Assembly (NCBI RefSeq): GCF_030757795.1
Contig: NZ_JAUQWH010000093.1
Location: 1-34,584 of the forward strand
Length of the DNA stretch: 34,584 bases
Direction: 5' to 3'
DNA from: Actinoplanes oryzae
GTDB lineage: Bacteria; Actinomycetota; Actinomycetes; Mycobacteriales; Micromonosporaceae
Below are positions 16,330-24,249 of the stretch, one piece after another; position 1 is the stretch's first letter, and each line of letters starts with the position of its first letter. The notes beneath the pieces are model-generated. The model was not told the origin of the DNA, searched no databases, and worked only from the letters and a program-made list of their open reading frames with translations. The position numbers and the translations under genes are program-made.

Positions 16330-17274
16330 ATGATTCTCGTGACCGGAGGCGCCGGCTTCATCGGCTCCCACACCGTCCGTGCCCTCGCCGCCGCCGGGGA
16401 GGAGTGCGTCCTGCTCCAGCGCCGCACCGCCGAGGTCCCCGCCGCCCTGGCCGGCCTGCCGGTGCACGCCGTCCGGGCCGACATCGGCGACCTCGACGCG
16501 CTGCTCCAGGCGGGCAAGCAGCACCCGATCACCGGGATCGTGCACCTCGCCGTCACGCTCCCGTGGGCCGGCGACGGCAGCGACCCGATCGACGCCTCGG
16601 CGCACTCGCTCGAGGGCTATCTCAACGTCGTGCGGGCCGCGCGGGCCTGGGGCGTACGCCGCATCGTGGCGGCCAGCACCATCGGGGTCTACGGCTTCGG
16701 GACGCCGGGCGCCCTGACCGAGGACATGCCGCTGGCTCTCGCGCACACCCACGCCATCCCGACGTTCAAGAAGATCTTCGAGCTGCTCGGCGGCCACCTC
16801 GCGGCCGAGACCGGCATCGAGATCGTCAACGCGCGGATCTCCGGCACGTGGGGCCCCGGCGGCCACCTGCCCGACCCGTTCTTCGCCGCGCCGTCGATCC
16901 TGCAGGGCGCGGCCCGGGGCAGCGAGCCGGACCTCTCCGGGCTCCTCGCGCCCGCGCACGCCGATGACGCGCTCGACCTGCTCTACGTCCGCGACACCGG
17001 CCGGGCGCTGGCGTCGCTGCAGCTGGCCGGCGAGCTGCGGCACCCGACCTACAACGTCGCCTCCGGCCGGGCGACCAGTAACGCCGACGTCATCGCGGCG
17101 ATCCGGGCCGGCGAGCCGGACTTCGCGTTCGAGCTGCCGGTGGCCGGTGGCCGCCCGCAGAGCTGGCTGGACATCACCCGCCTGCGGGAGGACACCGGCT
17201 TCGAGCCCGAGTACGACACCGCCGCGGCGGCCGCCGACTACATCGCCTGGCTGCGCGCCGGGAACGAGCGCTGA
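16330..17274 (+). CDS. NAD-dependent epimerase/dehydratase-like protein (extended SDR), catalytic Tyr missing
   Basis: The 314-residue protein has a Rossmann fold with TGGAGFIG at residues 5-12, the DIGDLD motif near 51-56, HLAVT at 72-76, and the catalytic-type Ser in AASTIGVYG. Aligning its AIPTFKKIFELL to the usual YxxxK region of extended SDRs keeps Lys147 but puts Ile143 at the active-site Tyr. It may therefore be a binding protein, or use another proton donor. The C-terminus (YNVASGRATSNADVI; SWLDITRLREDTGFEP) is family-typical. It is divergent from marR and probably the regulated target. The substrate is unknown. Confidence 0.88.
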   Translation: MILVTGGAGFIGSHTVRALAAAGEECVLLQRRTAEVPAALAGLPVHAVRADIGDLDALLQAGKQHPITGIVHLAVTLPWAGDGSDPIDASAHSLEGYLNVVRAARAWGVRRIVAASTIGVYGFGTPGALTEDMPLALAHTHAIPTFKKIFELLGGHLAAETGIEIVNARISGTWGPGGHLPDPFFAAPSILQGAARGSEPDLSGLLAPAHADDALDLLYVRDTGRALASLQLAGELRHPTYNVASGRATSNADVIAAIRAGEPDFAFELPVAGGRPQSWLDITRLREDTGFEPEYDTAAAAADYIAWLRAGNER

Positions 17275-17276
17275 CC

Positions 17277-17322
17277 CCGGCTCAGCTGCGGCTCCGCTCG
17301 GCCGGGCCGGCTCAGCTGCGGC
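17277..17322. repeat. 16-bp direct repeat, two copies
   Basis: CCGGCTCAGCTGCGGC occurs at 17277-17292 and 17307-17322, exactly 30 bp apart. The second copy covers the stop codon of the small reverse gene. A local duplication is likely. Confidence 0.6.
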
Positions 17323-17593
17323 GGAAGGCGTAGGAGCGGCCGCCGCCCGGGGCGCCCCGCCCGGCCCGGGCCCGACCGGAACGTTCCCGGGCGGCCTGGC
17401 GTGGATCCCCGGCGCCGTGGTGGGCGGGTGCGGTGCGGCCCTTTCCCGCGCCGTCCTTCATGGCGGAGGCGAGGGCCGCGGCCGGATCCCGGCGGGCGAT
17501 CTCGCCGGCGTCGAGGCGAAGACCGGCGGGAAGCGTCTGATCCCCGGGCCCGGTGTTGCCGGGCGGGGGAGCGGGAAGGTCGCGAGCAGGCAT
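17312..17593 (-). CDS. Small basic Pro/Ala/Arg-rich hypothetical protein
   Basis: The 93-residue reading frame starts at ATG 17593 with AGGAGG 6 nt upstream, which is the main support. A second in-frame ATG at 17599 abuts the AGGAGG and is unlikely. The middle segment LRLDAGEIARRDPAAALASA looks helical; the ends are low-complexity and rich in Gly, Arg and Pro. There is no signal peptide or membrane helix. I do not recognise a family. The neighbouring 330 bp upstream hold no other gene. It may be a small actinomycete-specific protein or a chance frame. Confidence 0.45.
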   Translation of the reverse strand: MPARDLPAPPPGNTGPGDQTLPAGLRLDAGEIARRDPAAALASAMKDGAGKGRTAPAHHGAGDPRQAARERSGRARAGRGAPGGGRSYAFRRS

Positions 17594-17815
17594 GAGCATC
17601 CTCCTGAGCAGGAGAAGGGGAAGCCGTGGTGAGAGAAACGAGGAGAGCCCCGGGCGCCGGACGCGGCGAACCCACGGCGGACAAGCGCCGCCGAACCACC
17701 CGGTGCCGGGGCCGCGGCGATCGAACGCCGGGCGGCCCGCATGCGGCAGAGGCAGTAGCTCAGAACTCCATGGTCAGCACAGTAGGCGCCGACCACCACC
17801 GGCGCGAGCCATTAA

Positions 17816-17836
17816 AGCCCGCAGGCCGCGCGGGCT
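17816..17836 (-). terminator. Terminator-like hairpin downstream of the B12-binding gene
   Basis: Read on the reverse strand, AGCCCGC and GCGGGCT form a 7-bp stem with a 7-nt loop, followed by TTAAT. It lies about 85 nt after the stop of the SpoIIE/B12-binding operon. Confidence 0.5.
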
Positions 17837-17910
17837 GTTGAACGCCCGCCGGCGGCGGGAGCGGTTGATCGCCTGCGGCCCGCGCGAGCTGTTGATCGCC
17901 CGCGGGCAGC
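17830..17910. repeat. Three imperfect 27-bp tandem repeats
   Basis: The core GTTGAWCGCCYGC occurs at 17837-17849, 17864-17876 and 17891-17903, spaced exactly 27 bp apart and preceded each time by a GCG(G/A)G-like segment. Copies differ at few core positions. The array is non-coding and lies between the B12-binding stop codon and its terminator-like hairpin. Individual units can form small stems (GCGGGC with GCCCGC). Confidence 0.6.
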
Positions 17911-17920
17911 GGCCCGGGGA

Positions 17921-18964
17921 TCAGCCGGCCGCGATCCGGTCGAGGCCCGCCCGCAGCGTCCCGATCGCCGTCGGGTAGTCGCGGAGCTGCTCGCCGATGA
18001 CCTCCAGGCCGGCGCGCAACGCCACCGGCGGCACCGAGCGGGCCCGCAGCACGGCCTGCGTCCACTCGACGAAGTCGGTGAAGACGGCCTCGTCGCCGAC
18101 GTAGAGGGACGCGGCGAGGAAGTCGGCGATGTGGCCCACGTCCTCGGCGGTGGCGTCGTGCTGGCGCTGGTCGTAGGCGCTCATCGCCGGGTAGGCGGCG
18201 GCCAGGCGGGTCAGCGCGGTCTGCACGAGCTCGCCGCGGTGCCGGACGACGTACGTGTATTCGTCGTCGCCGAGGAACGCGGCCTCGAACGGGTCGGTGA
18301 GCGGCGGCGGCCACTTGTGGGCGAGGCGGGTGACGGCCTCGTCGGCGGTGGCGGCCCAGGCGTCCGCGCCGAGGCGGTGGGCCCAGCGGCCGTCCGGGCC
18401 GAAGCCGCGGCCGCCCGCGATGACCGGCACGCCCACCGAGCGGCACGCCGTGATGGCGGCGTGGGCGCGGGGCAGCCGGGTGGGGATCATGCAGCTCAGC
18501 GCGACGGCGTCGGGGCCGGTCTGGTGCAGGTGGGTGACCAGGTGCGGGCCGGGGACGTTGGCGCCGAGGAAGTCGACGCGCCAGCCGTCGAGCCGCAGCA
18601 TCTCGCCGAGCATGCGGGACGGCAGGGCGTGCCACTCGCCGTCGACGCAGGCCACGGTGATGCGGCCGCGGGTCGGGCGCACGGCGGTGCGGGCGGCGAC
18701 CGCGGCCAGCGCCCGCTCGCTGATCGCCGTGGCGGCGTGCTCGCGGGCGATGGACCACTCGTTGGCGGCCCACAGCTCGCCGACGCGGCTCTGGGTGGGG
18801 GCGATCAGGCCGAGGATGATCCGCTGCGGCTGCTCGCCGGCGTCGAGCAGGGCGGTCACGACCTCGACCGCGCCGAACTCGTCGCCCTCGCCGACCAGGC
18901 GCAGGAACTGCTCGGCGGCGGCGGGGTCGTCCAGGGACGCGGGGGGAGTGGTGGTGATCGACAT
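17921..18964 (-). CDS. Stand-alone cobalamin-binding sensor protein (CarH/LitR-like B12 domains)
   Basis: The 347-residue protein has a helical cap (about 15-95) with W65-x9-E75-H76, the Wx9EH motif that packs over adenosylcobalamin in CarH-type photoreceptors. A B12-binding Rossmann domain (about 100-215) follows with E110-x-H112-x-x-P115, matching ExHxxG except for the last residue; H112 would be the lower cobalt ligand. GGRGFG (184-189) fits the nucleotide-tail pocket. A C-terminal helical domain (about 230-347; DEAVFTDFVEWTQAVL) is of unknown function. No DNA-binding domain is present. The residue after W65 is Ala, not the His that forms the bis-His photoproduct in Thermus CarH. Its ATG overlaps the stop of the SpoIIE phosphatase gene (TGATG), implying coupled translation and a shared pathway. 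Confidence 0.88.
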   Translation of the reverse strand: MSITTTPPASLDDPAAAEQFLRLVGEGDEFGAVEVVTALLDAGEQPQRIILGLIAPTQSRVGELWAANEWSIAREHAATAISERALAAVAARTAVRPTRGRITVACVDGEWHALPSRMLGEMLRLDGWRVDFLGANVPGPHLVTHLHQTGPDAVALSCMIPTRLPRAHAAITACRSVGVPVIAGGRGFGPDGRWAHRLGADAWAATADEAVTRLAHKWPPPLTDPFEAAFLGDDEYTYVVRHRGELVQTALTRLAAAYPAMSAYDQRQHDATAEDVGHIADFLAASLYVGDEAVFTDFVEWTQAVLRARSVPPVALRAGLEVIGEQLRDYPTAIGTLRAGLDRIAAG

Positions 18965-20676
18965 CAGCGGGTACGGGTCCTCCGATCGCCCCGCCGGGCG
19001 TCGATGGCGAAGGGGGAGACCGGCAGGCGCCCGGTCTCCATCGAGCGGAGCCGGGTGCGCGAGGGCGCGCGGACGGCCAGCATGGCGATGTCGTCGCGGA
19101 CGCCGCCGTGCACCCAGTCGGACACGAGCTGGCGGACCCGCTCGACGGCGGCGTCGCCGGGCATGTCGCGGCAGCTGGCCAGCGCCTCGCGCAGCCGCTG
19201 CTCGCCGTACTGCTCCTGGCCGGTGGCGCCGCCGCGGGCCTCGGTGAGCCCGTCGCTGTAGAGCAGGCACATCTCGCCGGGGGCGAGCTCGACCGTCGCC
19301 GGCTGCACCCGCAGCTCCGGGACCACGCCGACCAGGGTGCCCTTGACCGGCACGGCCTCGACCGTGCCGTCGGCGCGCAGGACCAGCGGCACGGGATGCC
19401 CGCCGGTGGCCAGCTGCAGCCGGACCCGCCCGTGCTCGGCGCGGCACACCGAGCCCACGACGAGCGTGACGAAGCGGTGCTGGCGGGCGCCCCCGAGCAG
19501 GGCCGTGTTGAGCACCTTGAGCATGGTGGCCGGGTCGTCCTCGACCAGCCGCAGCGCGCGCAGCGTCTGGCGGATCTTGCCGGTGAGCACGGCGGCCTCG
19601 GCGCCCTTGCCGCAGACGTCGCCCAGCACGACGATCGTCTCGGCGCTCGTGGCGGTGGGCTCGAAGACGTCGTAGAAGTCGCCGCCGATGCGCAGCTCGT
19701 CGCGCGCCGCCTGGTAGGAGCCGACGAGCTCCACGCCGTCGGGCTGCGGCAGCTCGGGCGGCAGCAGGTCGGCCTGCAGGATCGCCGTGGTCTCGACCTG
19801 CTCGCGGTAGAGCGTGGCGGCCGAGATGGCCGAGCCGGCCCGGGCGGCGAAGATGCGGGCGAGCACCTCGTCCTCGGGCGTGAAGACGGCGCCGGGACCC
19901 CGGCGCGCCAGGATCAGGGCGCCGGCCGGCTCGGCGTTGCCCGGCAGCGGCGTGACCAGCAGCGCCCCGACCGGACCGAAGTCCTCCGGCAGCAGCCAGG
20001 CCGGCATCTGCGAGGCGTCCAGCCAGCGGCTCGGGATGGGCGGGAAGCCGGCGAGCGCCTCCTCGAGCCCGGGCACCTCGCTGAGCAGCCGATCGCGCAG
20101 GGTGCCCTCGTGCAGGTCGCCGCCGGTGGCCAGGCGCATCCACTCGCTCTGCCGGCGGCGCGGCGGCAGCACCACCACGGCCAGGTCGGCGAGGTGCGAC
20201 GCGGCCAGCTCGACGGTCGTGCGCAGCACCCGGCGGGTGTGCAGGGACGCCGACAGCCGCCGCCCGGCCTCGGCCAGGAAGGCGGTGCGGGCCCGCTCGG
20301 AGTCGAACTGCGCGGTGCGCCGGACCTCCTCGGTGACGTCCCGCAGGTACCACGCGTAGTGGCCGTCGTCGAGCGTGCGGCGCTCGCCGCGCAGGTGGCG
20401 GCCCTCGTGCTCGGCCTCGAAGCCGGCGCTGCCCTCGGCGGTCGCCCGGGCCAGCGCGGCGGGCGGGGCCTCGAAGGCGGCGGCACCGGGCTCGAGGCCC
20501 GGCACGAGGGCGGTGGCGGCGCCGTTGACCAGCAGCACGGTGTGGTCGGCGGCCGAGCAGAGCACGACCGCCTCGGTGGAGGCGTCGAGCGCCGCCCGCA
20601 GCAGGGCGGGCGCGGGGGCGAGCACGGGCGGACCATGCTGCCGGTCGCCGGCCTGCAGGGGCAGGTGAGCTGTCAC
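18964..20676 (-). CDS. SpoIIE/RsbU-type PP2C serine phosphatase with PAS and GAF-like sensors
   Basis: The 570-residue cytoplasmic protein has an N-terminal PAS-like domain (about 25-115), a GAF-like domain (about 135-300) and a PP2C_SIG domain (about 330-545). Metal-binding motifs are present: GGDFYDVF, LGDVCGKGAEAA, LLYSDGLTEARGG and VRDDIAML. Such enzymes dephosphorylate anti-sigma-factor antagonists and so release stress sigma factors; no antagonist or anti-sigma gene lies in this window. I chose GTG 20676 because GGAGG lies 6 nt upstream; the longer frame from 20721 has none. It is translationally coupled to the B12-binding gene and lies 77 bp after xthA. Confidence 0.93.
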   Translation of the reverse strand: MTAHLPLQAGDRQHGPPVLAPAPALLRAALDASTEAVVLCSAADHTVLLVNGAATALVPGLEPGAAAFEAPPAALARATAEGSAGFEAEHEGRHLRGERRTLDDGHYAWYLRDVTEEVRRTAQFDSERARTAFLAEAGRRLSASLHTRRVLRTTVELAASHLADLAVVVLPPRRRQSEWMRLATGGDLHEGTLRDRLLSEVPGLEEALAGFPPIPSRWLDASQMPAWLLPEDFGPVGALLVTPLPGNAEPAGALILARRGPGAVFTPEDEVLARIFAARAGSAISAATLYREQVETTAILQADLLPPELPQPDGVELVGSYQAARDELRIGGDFYDVFEPTATSAETIVVLGDVCGKGAEAAVLTGKIRQTLRALRLVEDDPATMLKVLNTALLGGARQHRFVTLVVGSVCRAEHGRVRLQLATGGHPVPLVLRADGTVEAVPVKGTLVGVVPELRVQPATVELAPGEMCLLYSDGLTEARGGATGQEQYGEQRLREALASCRDMPGDAAVERVRQLVSDWVHGGVRDDIAMLAVRAPSRTRLRSMETGRLPVSPFAIDARRGDRRTRTR

Positions 20677-20753
20677 GACGGTCCTCCTCTCAGGTCTCCC
20701 CGCCGACAGGTAATCCTGCACAGCCTACGCGGGAATCCCGTGAACTGCCCGGC

Positions 20754-21533
20754 TCAGAAGGTGGATCCGGGAGCGAGATCGACCACGACGGGCGCGTGGT
20801 CGGAGGGGCCCTTGCCCTTGCGGGCCTCCCTGTCCACCAGCGCGTCCGTCACCGCGCCGGCCACGTCGGGGGTCGCGTAGACCAGGTCGATCCGCATGCC
20901 CTTGTTCTGGTGGAACATGCCGGCACGATAGTCCCAGTACGTGAACGGGTGATCACCCTTGAGCGGCCGGGGCAGCACGTCCACGTAGCCGAGGGCCAGC
21001 AGGTCCGCCAGCGCGGCCCGCTCGGGGGCGGTGACGTGCGTGGAGTTGACGAAGAGCCGCGGGTCCCACACGTCGTCGTCGGTGGGCGCCACGTTGAAGT
21101 CGCCGGTGACCACGGCGGGGCCCTTGCGCTCGGCCAGGTCGGCGCGCAGGGCGGAGAACCACTGCAGCTTGTACGCGTAGTGCGGGTCCTCGGGCGTCCG
21201 CCCGTTCGGCACGTACACGGAGGTGAAGCGGATCCCGCCGCACGTGGCGGAGACGGCCCGCGCCTCGGGACCGGGGTAGCCGGGCTCGCCGGGGAAGCCA
21301 CGCTCGACGCCGGTCAGCCCGATCTTCGAGAGGATCGCCACACCGTTCCAGCGCCCCTGCCCGTACGCCGCGGTCTCATAGCCGAGCGCGGCCACCTCGG
21401 CCTCGGGGAACCCGTCCGCGGCGACCTTGGTCTCCTGCAGGCACAGCACGTCGGGCGCGCTCTGCTCCAGCCACTCGAGCAGCCGGGGGAGGCGGGCCTT
21501 GACGGAGTTCACGTTCCACGTGGCGAAGCGCAT
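20754..21533 (-). CDS. xthA: Exodeoxyribonuclease III
   Basis: The 259-residue protein is a typical XthA AP endonuclease/3'-5' exonuclease for base-excision repair. The N-terminus MRFATWNVNSVKAR is family-standard. Active-site residues visible are N7, E34 (LQETK), Y107 (SVYVPNG), D145 and N147 (GDFN), and D245-H246 (SDHAPVVV). The start is fixed by homology, although GGGAGG is only 1 nt from the ATG, an unusually short spacing. It is upstream of the SpoIIE/B12-binding pair on the same strand. Confidence 0.96.
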   Translation of the reverse strand: MRFATWNVNSVKARLPRLLEWLEQSAPDVLCLQETKVAADGFPEAEVAALGYETAAYGQGRWNGVAILSKIGLTGVERGFPGEPGYPGPEARAVSATCGGIRFTSVYVPNGRTPEDPHYAYKLQWFSALRADLAERKGPAVVTGDFNVAPTDDDVWDPRLFVNSTHVTAPERAALADLLALGYVDVLPRPLKGDHPFTYWDYRAGMFHQNKGMRIDLVYATPDVAGAVTDALVDREARKGKGPSDHAPVVVDLAPGSTF

Positions 21534-21589
21534 GCCTCCCAGGGTGCCCCATCACCGATGACCGGGCACGACCGGCACGCGGAGGTGGC

Positions 21590-21751
21590 TCAGGGGCGGC
21601 GCGCGGGTGCCGTGGGGCGGCGGTGGGCGCGCACCGGGACGGCGTCCGCGCGGGTGGCCGCGAGCAGGGCGGCGGCGAGGCCGGAGGCCAGCACGAGCAG
21701 AACGGCCACGAGCCAGATGGTCGCGCCTTCGGATCCGAGCAGTGTCTCCAT
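21590..21751 (-). CDS. 53-residue single-pass membrane protein
   Basis: The frame starts at ATG 21751 with GGGAGG 7 nt upstream. Residues 11-33 form one hydrophobic helix (TIWLVAVLLVLASGLAAALL). The tail is basic and Pro-rich (RAHRRPTAPARRP), so an Nout-Cin topology is expected. The ribosome binding site, clean hydrophobic segment and GC-rich codons support it as a real gene. No family recognised; it lies 56 bp upstream of xthA on the same strand. Confidence 0.65.
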   Translation of the reverse strand: METLLGSEGATIWLVAVLLVLASGLAAALLAATRADAVPVRAHRRPTAPARRP

Positions 21752-21955
21752 GCAATCGCCTCCCTGGTGTTTCCCTCTGATCGGCAGCGCCGGGACCCAT
21801 GCGAGGATCCCGGCCGTGCAAATATGCCGGACTCTCCGCGGGAAACGGAAGGGCTTGGGAAGACGTTTGTCACCGAATGGTGAAGATGGGGCTCCGGTGA
21901 ACCCGAGGTGTCCACCAGGGGGCTACGGGCCGTAACGAACGGGGGCGCCGCAGCG
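21752..21955. other. Intergenic region upstream of the 53-residue gene
   Basis: About 200 bp. On the reverse strand GTTTCC and GGCATAT are 12 bp apart, loosely resembling a stress-sigma (GTTT-GGGTA) promoter for the small membrane protein. A short CACC-gaat-GGTG dyad lies near 21872. Neither is strong. Confidence 0.25.
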
Positions 21956-24226
21956 TTAGGGCTGGTGCGTGGGGAGGCGGCGCTGAGTGCCCCAGTGCTG
22001 GGCGAAGTCGCCGGCCGGCACGCCCGGGCCCCAGAGCCAGCCCTGACCCTGGGTCACGCCCACGGCGGCGAGCGCGTCGCGCTGGGCGCGGGTCTCGACC
22101 CCCTCGGCGACGATGCTCAGGCCCAGCGCCCGGCTCATGGCGACCACGGCGCGGACGATCTCCTCGTCCTGCCCGGCGTCGCCGAGCCCGGCGACGAACG
22201 ACCGGTCGATCTTGACCCCGGTGACCGGGAAGCGGCGCAGGTAGCCCAGGGCCGAGAAGCCGGTGCCGAAGTCGTCGACGAGCAGCTTGACGCCGAGCTC
22301 GCGCAGCTCGAAGAGGACCCGCGCGGCCACCCCGTCGCCGTCCACCATCACGGACTCGGTCATCTCCAGCGCGACGACCTCCGGCGGGAGGCCGAGCTCG
22401 CGCAGCTCCGCCGCGACCGTACGGGCCAGCGCGGGCTCCGACAACTGCCGCGGCGACACGTTGATCGACAGGTAGAAGTCCGGTCCGACGGTCCCGTCCG
22501 CGCGCCACCCGGCGAGGCGGCGCAACGCCTCCGTACGCACATAGGTCCCCAGCGCGTCGATCAGCCCGGCCTCCTCCGCGACCGGGATGAACGTCATCGG
22601 CGGGACGGGCCCCCGCTCGGGGTGCGTCCAGCGCACGAGCGCCTCGGCCCCGCACGGCTGTCCCGTGTCGAGCCGGACGATCGGCTGGTAGACCACGGTG
22701 AGCTGGTTCCCGGCAAGCGCGGCGCGCAGGGCGCCCTCCAGCTCGATGCGCTCGCGGACCTTGTCGTGCATCGACGTGTCGAAGACCGTGGAGCGGCCGG
22801 GGCCCTCGGACTTGGACCGGTACATCGCGGTGTCCGCGTCGCGCAGCAGCGCCTCGGCGGTCAGGGCCGGATCGCCGCCGCCGGGGGCGTGGGCCAGGCC
22901 GATCGACGCGGTGATGACGACCTCGGTGTCGAGCACGGGCACCGCCGTGGCGAAGCAGCCCTGGATCACGTCGACCAGCCGCAGCGCCCGGCGCTCGTCG
23001 CCGGCGAAGGCGACCAGGAACTCGTCGCCGCCGACCCGGGCGGGCTCCTCGACGCCGTGCAGGGCCGCGCGCAGCCGGCCCGCCACCTCGATGACGAGCT
23101 GGTCGCCGGCGTCGTGCCCCCACGAGTCGTTGACCCACTTGAAGCCGTCGAGGTCCAGGAACGCCACCCACACGCGCTCGGACCCGGTCGCCGGGGCCTC
23201 GGCGACGAGGCGCTCGACCGTACCCGTGAACATCCGGCGGTTGGGCAGGCCGGTGAGCGGGTCGTGGGTGGCCTGGTACTCGGAGTGCAGCTGGGCCTCG
23301 GCCTGCGCCCGCACCGCGGAGACGGCCCGGACCAGCAGCAGCACGACGATCGCCGCGCCGGTGCCGCCGATGAGCACGCGGTAGGTGGGGTACTGGCCGA
23401 CGGTCAGCAGCAGCGCGAACGGCGTGAGCACCGCCGGGGCGACCAGCAGCATCCGGCGCCAGGACCACGCCTGCACCGGATAGCGGTCGCCGTGGCCGAC
23501 CTCGGTGATCGACGGGTGCAGCAGGGCGGCGGCCATCAGCGTGTACGAGGCGAGGAACGGCACGTCGAGCAGCGGTGAGGCGTACGTCTGCCCGTCGACG
23601 CCGATGATCGCGTACCCGACGTCGCCGGCCATCAGCGCCACGATGGACGTCAGCAGCAGCACCAGGCTGGGCGGCCAGACGCGGGCGGTGAAGGTCAGGT
23701 TGACGGCCAGCGCCAGCAGCACGACGTCGAGCAGCGGGTAGAGCCCGGCGAGCGACGACTCGAGGAACGACCGGCCGGGCACGGCGACCGCGGGGGCCGC
23801 CAGCAGCAGCGCGCTCGCGAGACCGCCGGCGAGACAGACGATGAGCCCGTCGAGCGCGGCGTGCTGCTCCATGGCGCCGCGGGCGCGGACCAGCAGCGAG
23901 AAGAAGATGCCGAGGCACAGGTAGCCGGGCAGGGTCAGCGCGTCGGCCGCCAGCGGCTGGTCCGTGACGAACGGGCGCACCAGCGCGCCGGCGAGGAACA
24001 GCACCCCGGCGGCCGCGATGGCGTACCACGCGGCCCGCGGCCCGGCGCCGAAGCGGCGCGGACCCGTCAGGTACGCGGCCACCCCGCCCAGCCCGACGAG
24101 GACGAAGCAGGCGGCGTTCACCGCTTCGCTGACGTCGAGGACGTACACCACTGTCGCTGCCGCGCCGAGCACGGTGGCCCCGAGCCACGCGTACCGCCAG
24201 GAGCGCGGAGCAGCCGTCGCCCGCAC
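21956..24226 (-). CDS. Membrane GGDEF-EAL c-di-GMP metabolising protein with intact motifs
   Basis: The roughly 756-residue protein has about eight to ten N-terminal membrane helices (residues 10-300), a linker, a GGDEF domain and an EAL domain. GGDEF is canonical at 399-403, but no RxxD inhibitory site precedes it. The EAL domain has E528-A-L, LEMTES, DDFGTGFSAL and AEGVET, all expected for phosphodiesterase activity. It is therefore potentially bifunctional, with the membrane region sensing an unknown input. It is a paralogue of the gene at 12170-14458. The start is GTG 24226 with GGGGGG about 9 nt upstream. It lies 23 bp after the universal stress protein gene and is probably co-transcribed with it. 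Confidence 0.93.
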   Translation of the reverse strand: MRATAAPRSWRYAWLGATVLGAAATVVYVLDVSEAVNAACFVLVGLGGVAAYLTGPRRFGAGPRAAWYAIAAAGVLFLAGALVRPFVTDQPLAADALTLPGYLCLGIFFSLLVRARGAMEQHAALDGLIVCLAGGLASALLLAAPAVAVPGRSFLESSLAGLYPLLDVVLLALAVNLTFTARVWPPSLVLLLTSIVALMAGDVGYAIIGVDGQTYASPLLDVPFLASYTLMAAALLHPSITEVGHGDRYPVQAWSWRRMLLVAPAVLTPFALLLTVGQYPTYRVLIGGTGAAIVVLLLVRAVSAVRAQAEAQLHSEYQATHDPLTGLPNRRMFTGTVERLVAEAPATGSERVWVAFLDLDGFKWVNDSWGHDAGDQLVIEVAGRLRAALHGVEEPARVGGDEFLVAFAGDERRALRLVDVIQGCFATAVPVLDTEVVITASIGLAHAPGGGDPALTAEALLRDADTAMYRSKSEGPGRSTVFDTSMHDKVRERIELEGALRAALAGNQLTVVYQPIVRLDTGQPCGAEALVRWTHPERGPVPPMTFIPVAEEAGLIDALGTYVRTEALRRLAGWRADGTVGPDFYLSINVSPRQLSEPALARTVAAELRELGLPPEVVALEMTESVMVDGDGVAARVLFELRELGVKLLVDDFGTGFSALGYLRRFPVTGVKIDRSFVAGLGDAGQDEEIVRAVVAMSRALGLSIVAEGVETRAQRDALAAVGVTQGQGWLWGPGVPAGDFAQHWGTQRRLPTHQP

Positions 24227-24249
24227 CTCGCATCGCCCCCCGGCACAAG

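Larger units (their letters stand above)
17594..17920. other. Intergenic region without convincing gene
   Basis: About 330 bp between the small basic protein and the B12-binding gene. It contains the terminator-like hairpin and the 27-bp repeats listed separately. A 71-codon forward frame from GTG 17626 has a purine-rich site but poor codon pattern and is not called. Confidence 0.5.

Noticed and set aside
17626..17841. 71-codon forward frame starting at GTG with purine-rich upstream sequence
   Set aside because: Basic, low-complexity sequence with mixed third-position bases and no family; runs into the terminator/repeat region.
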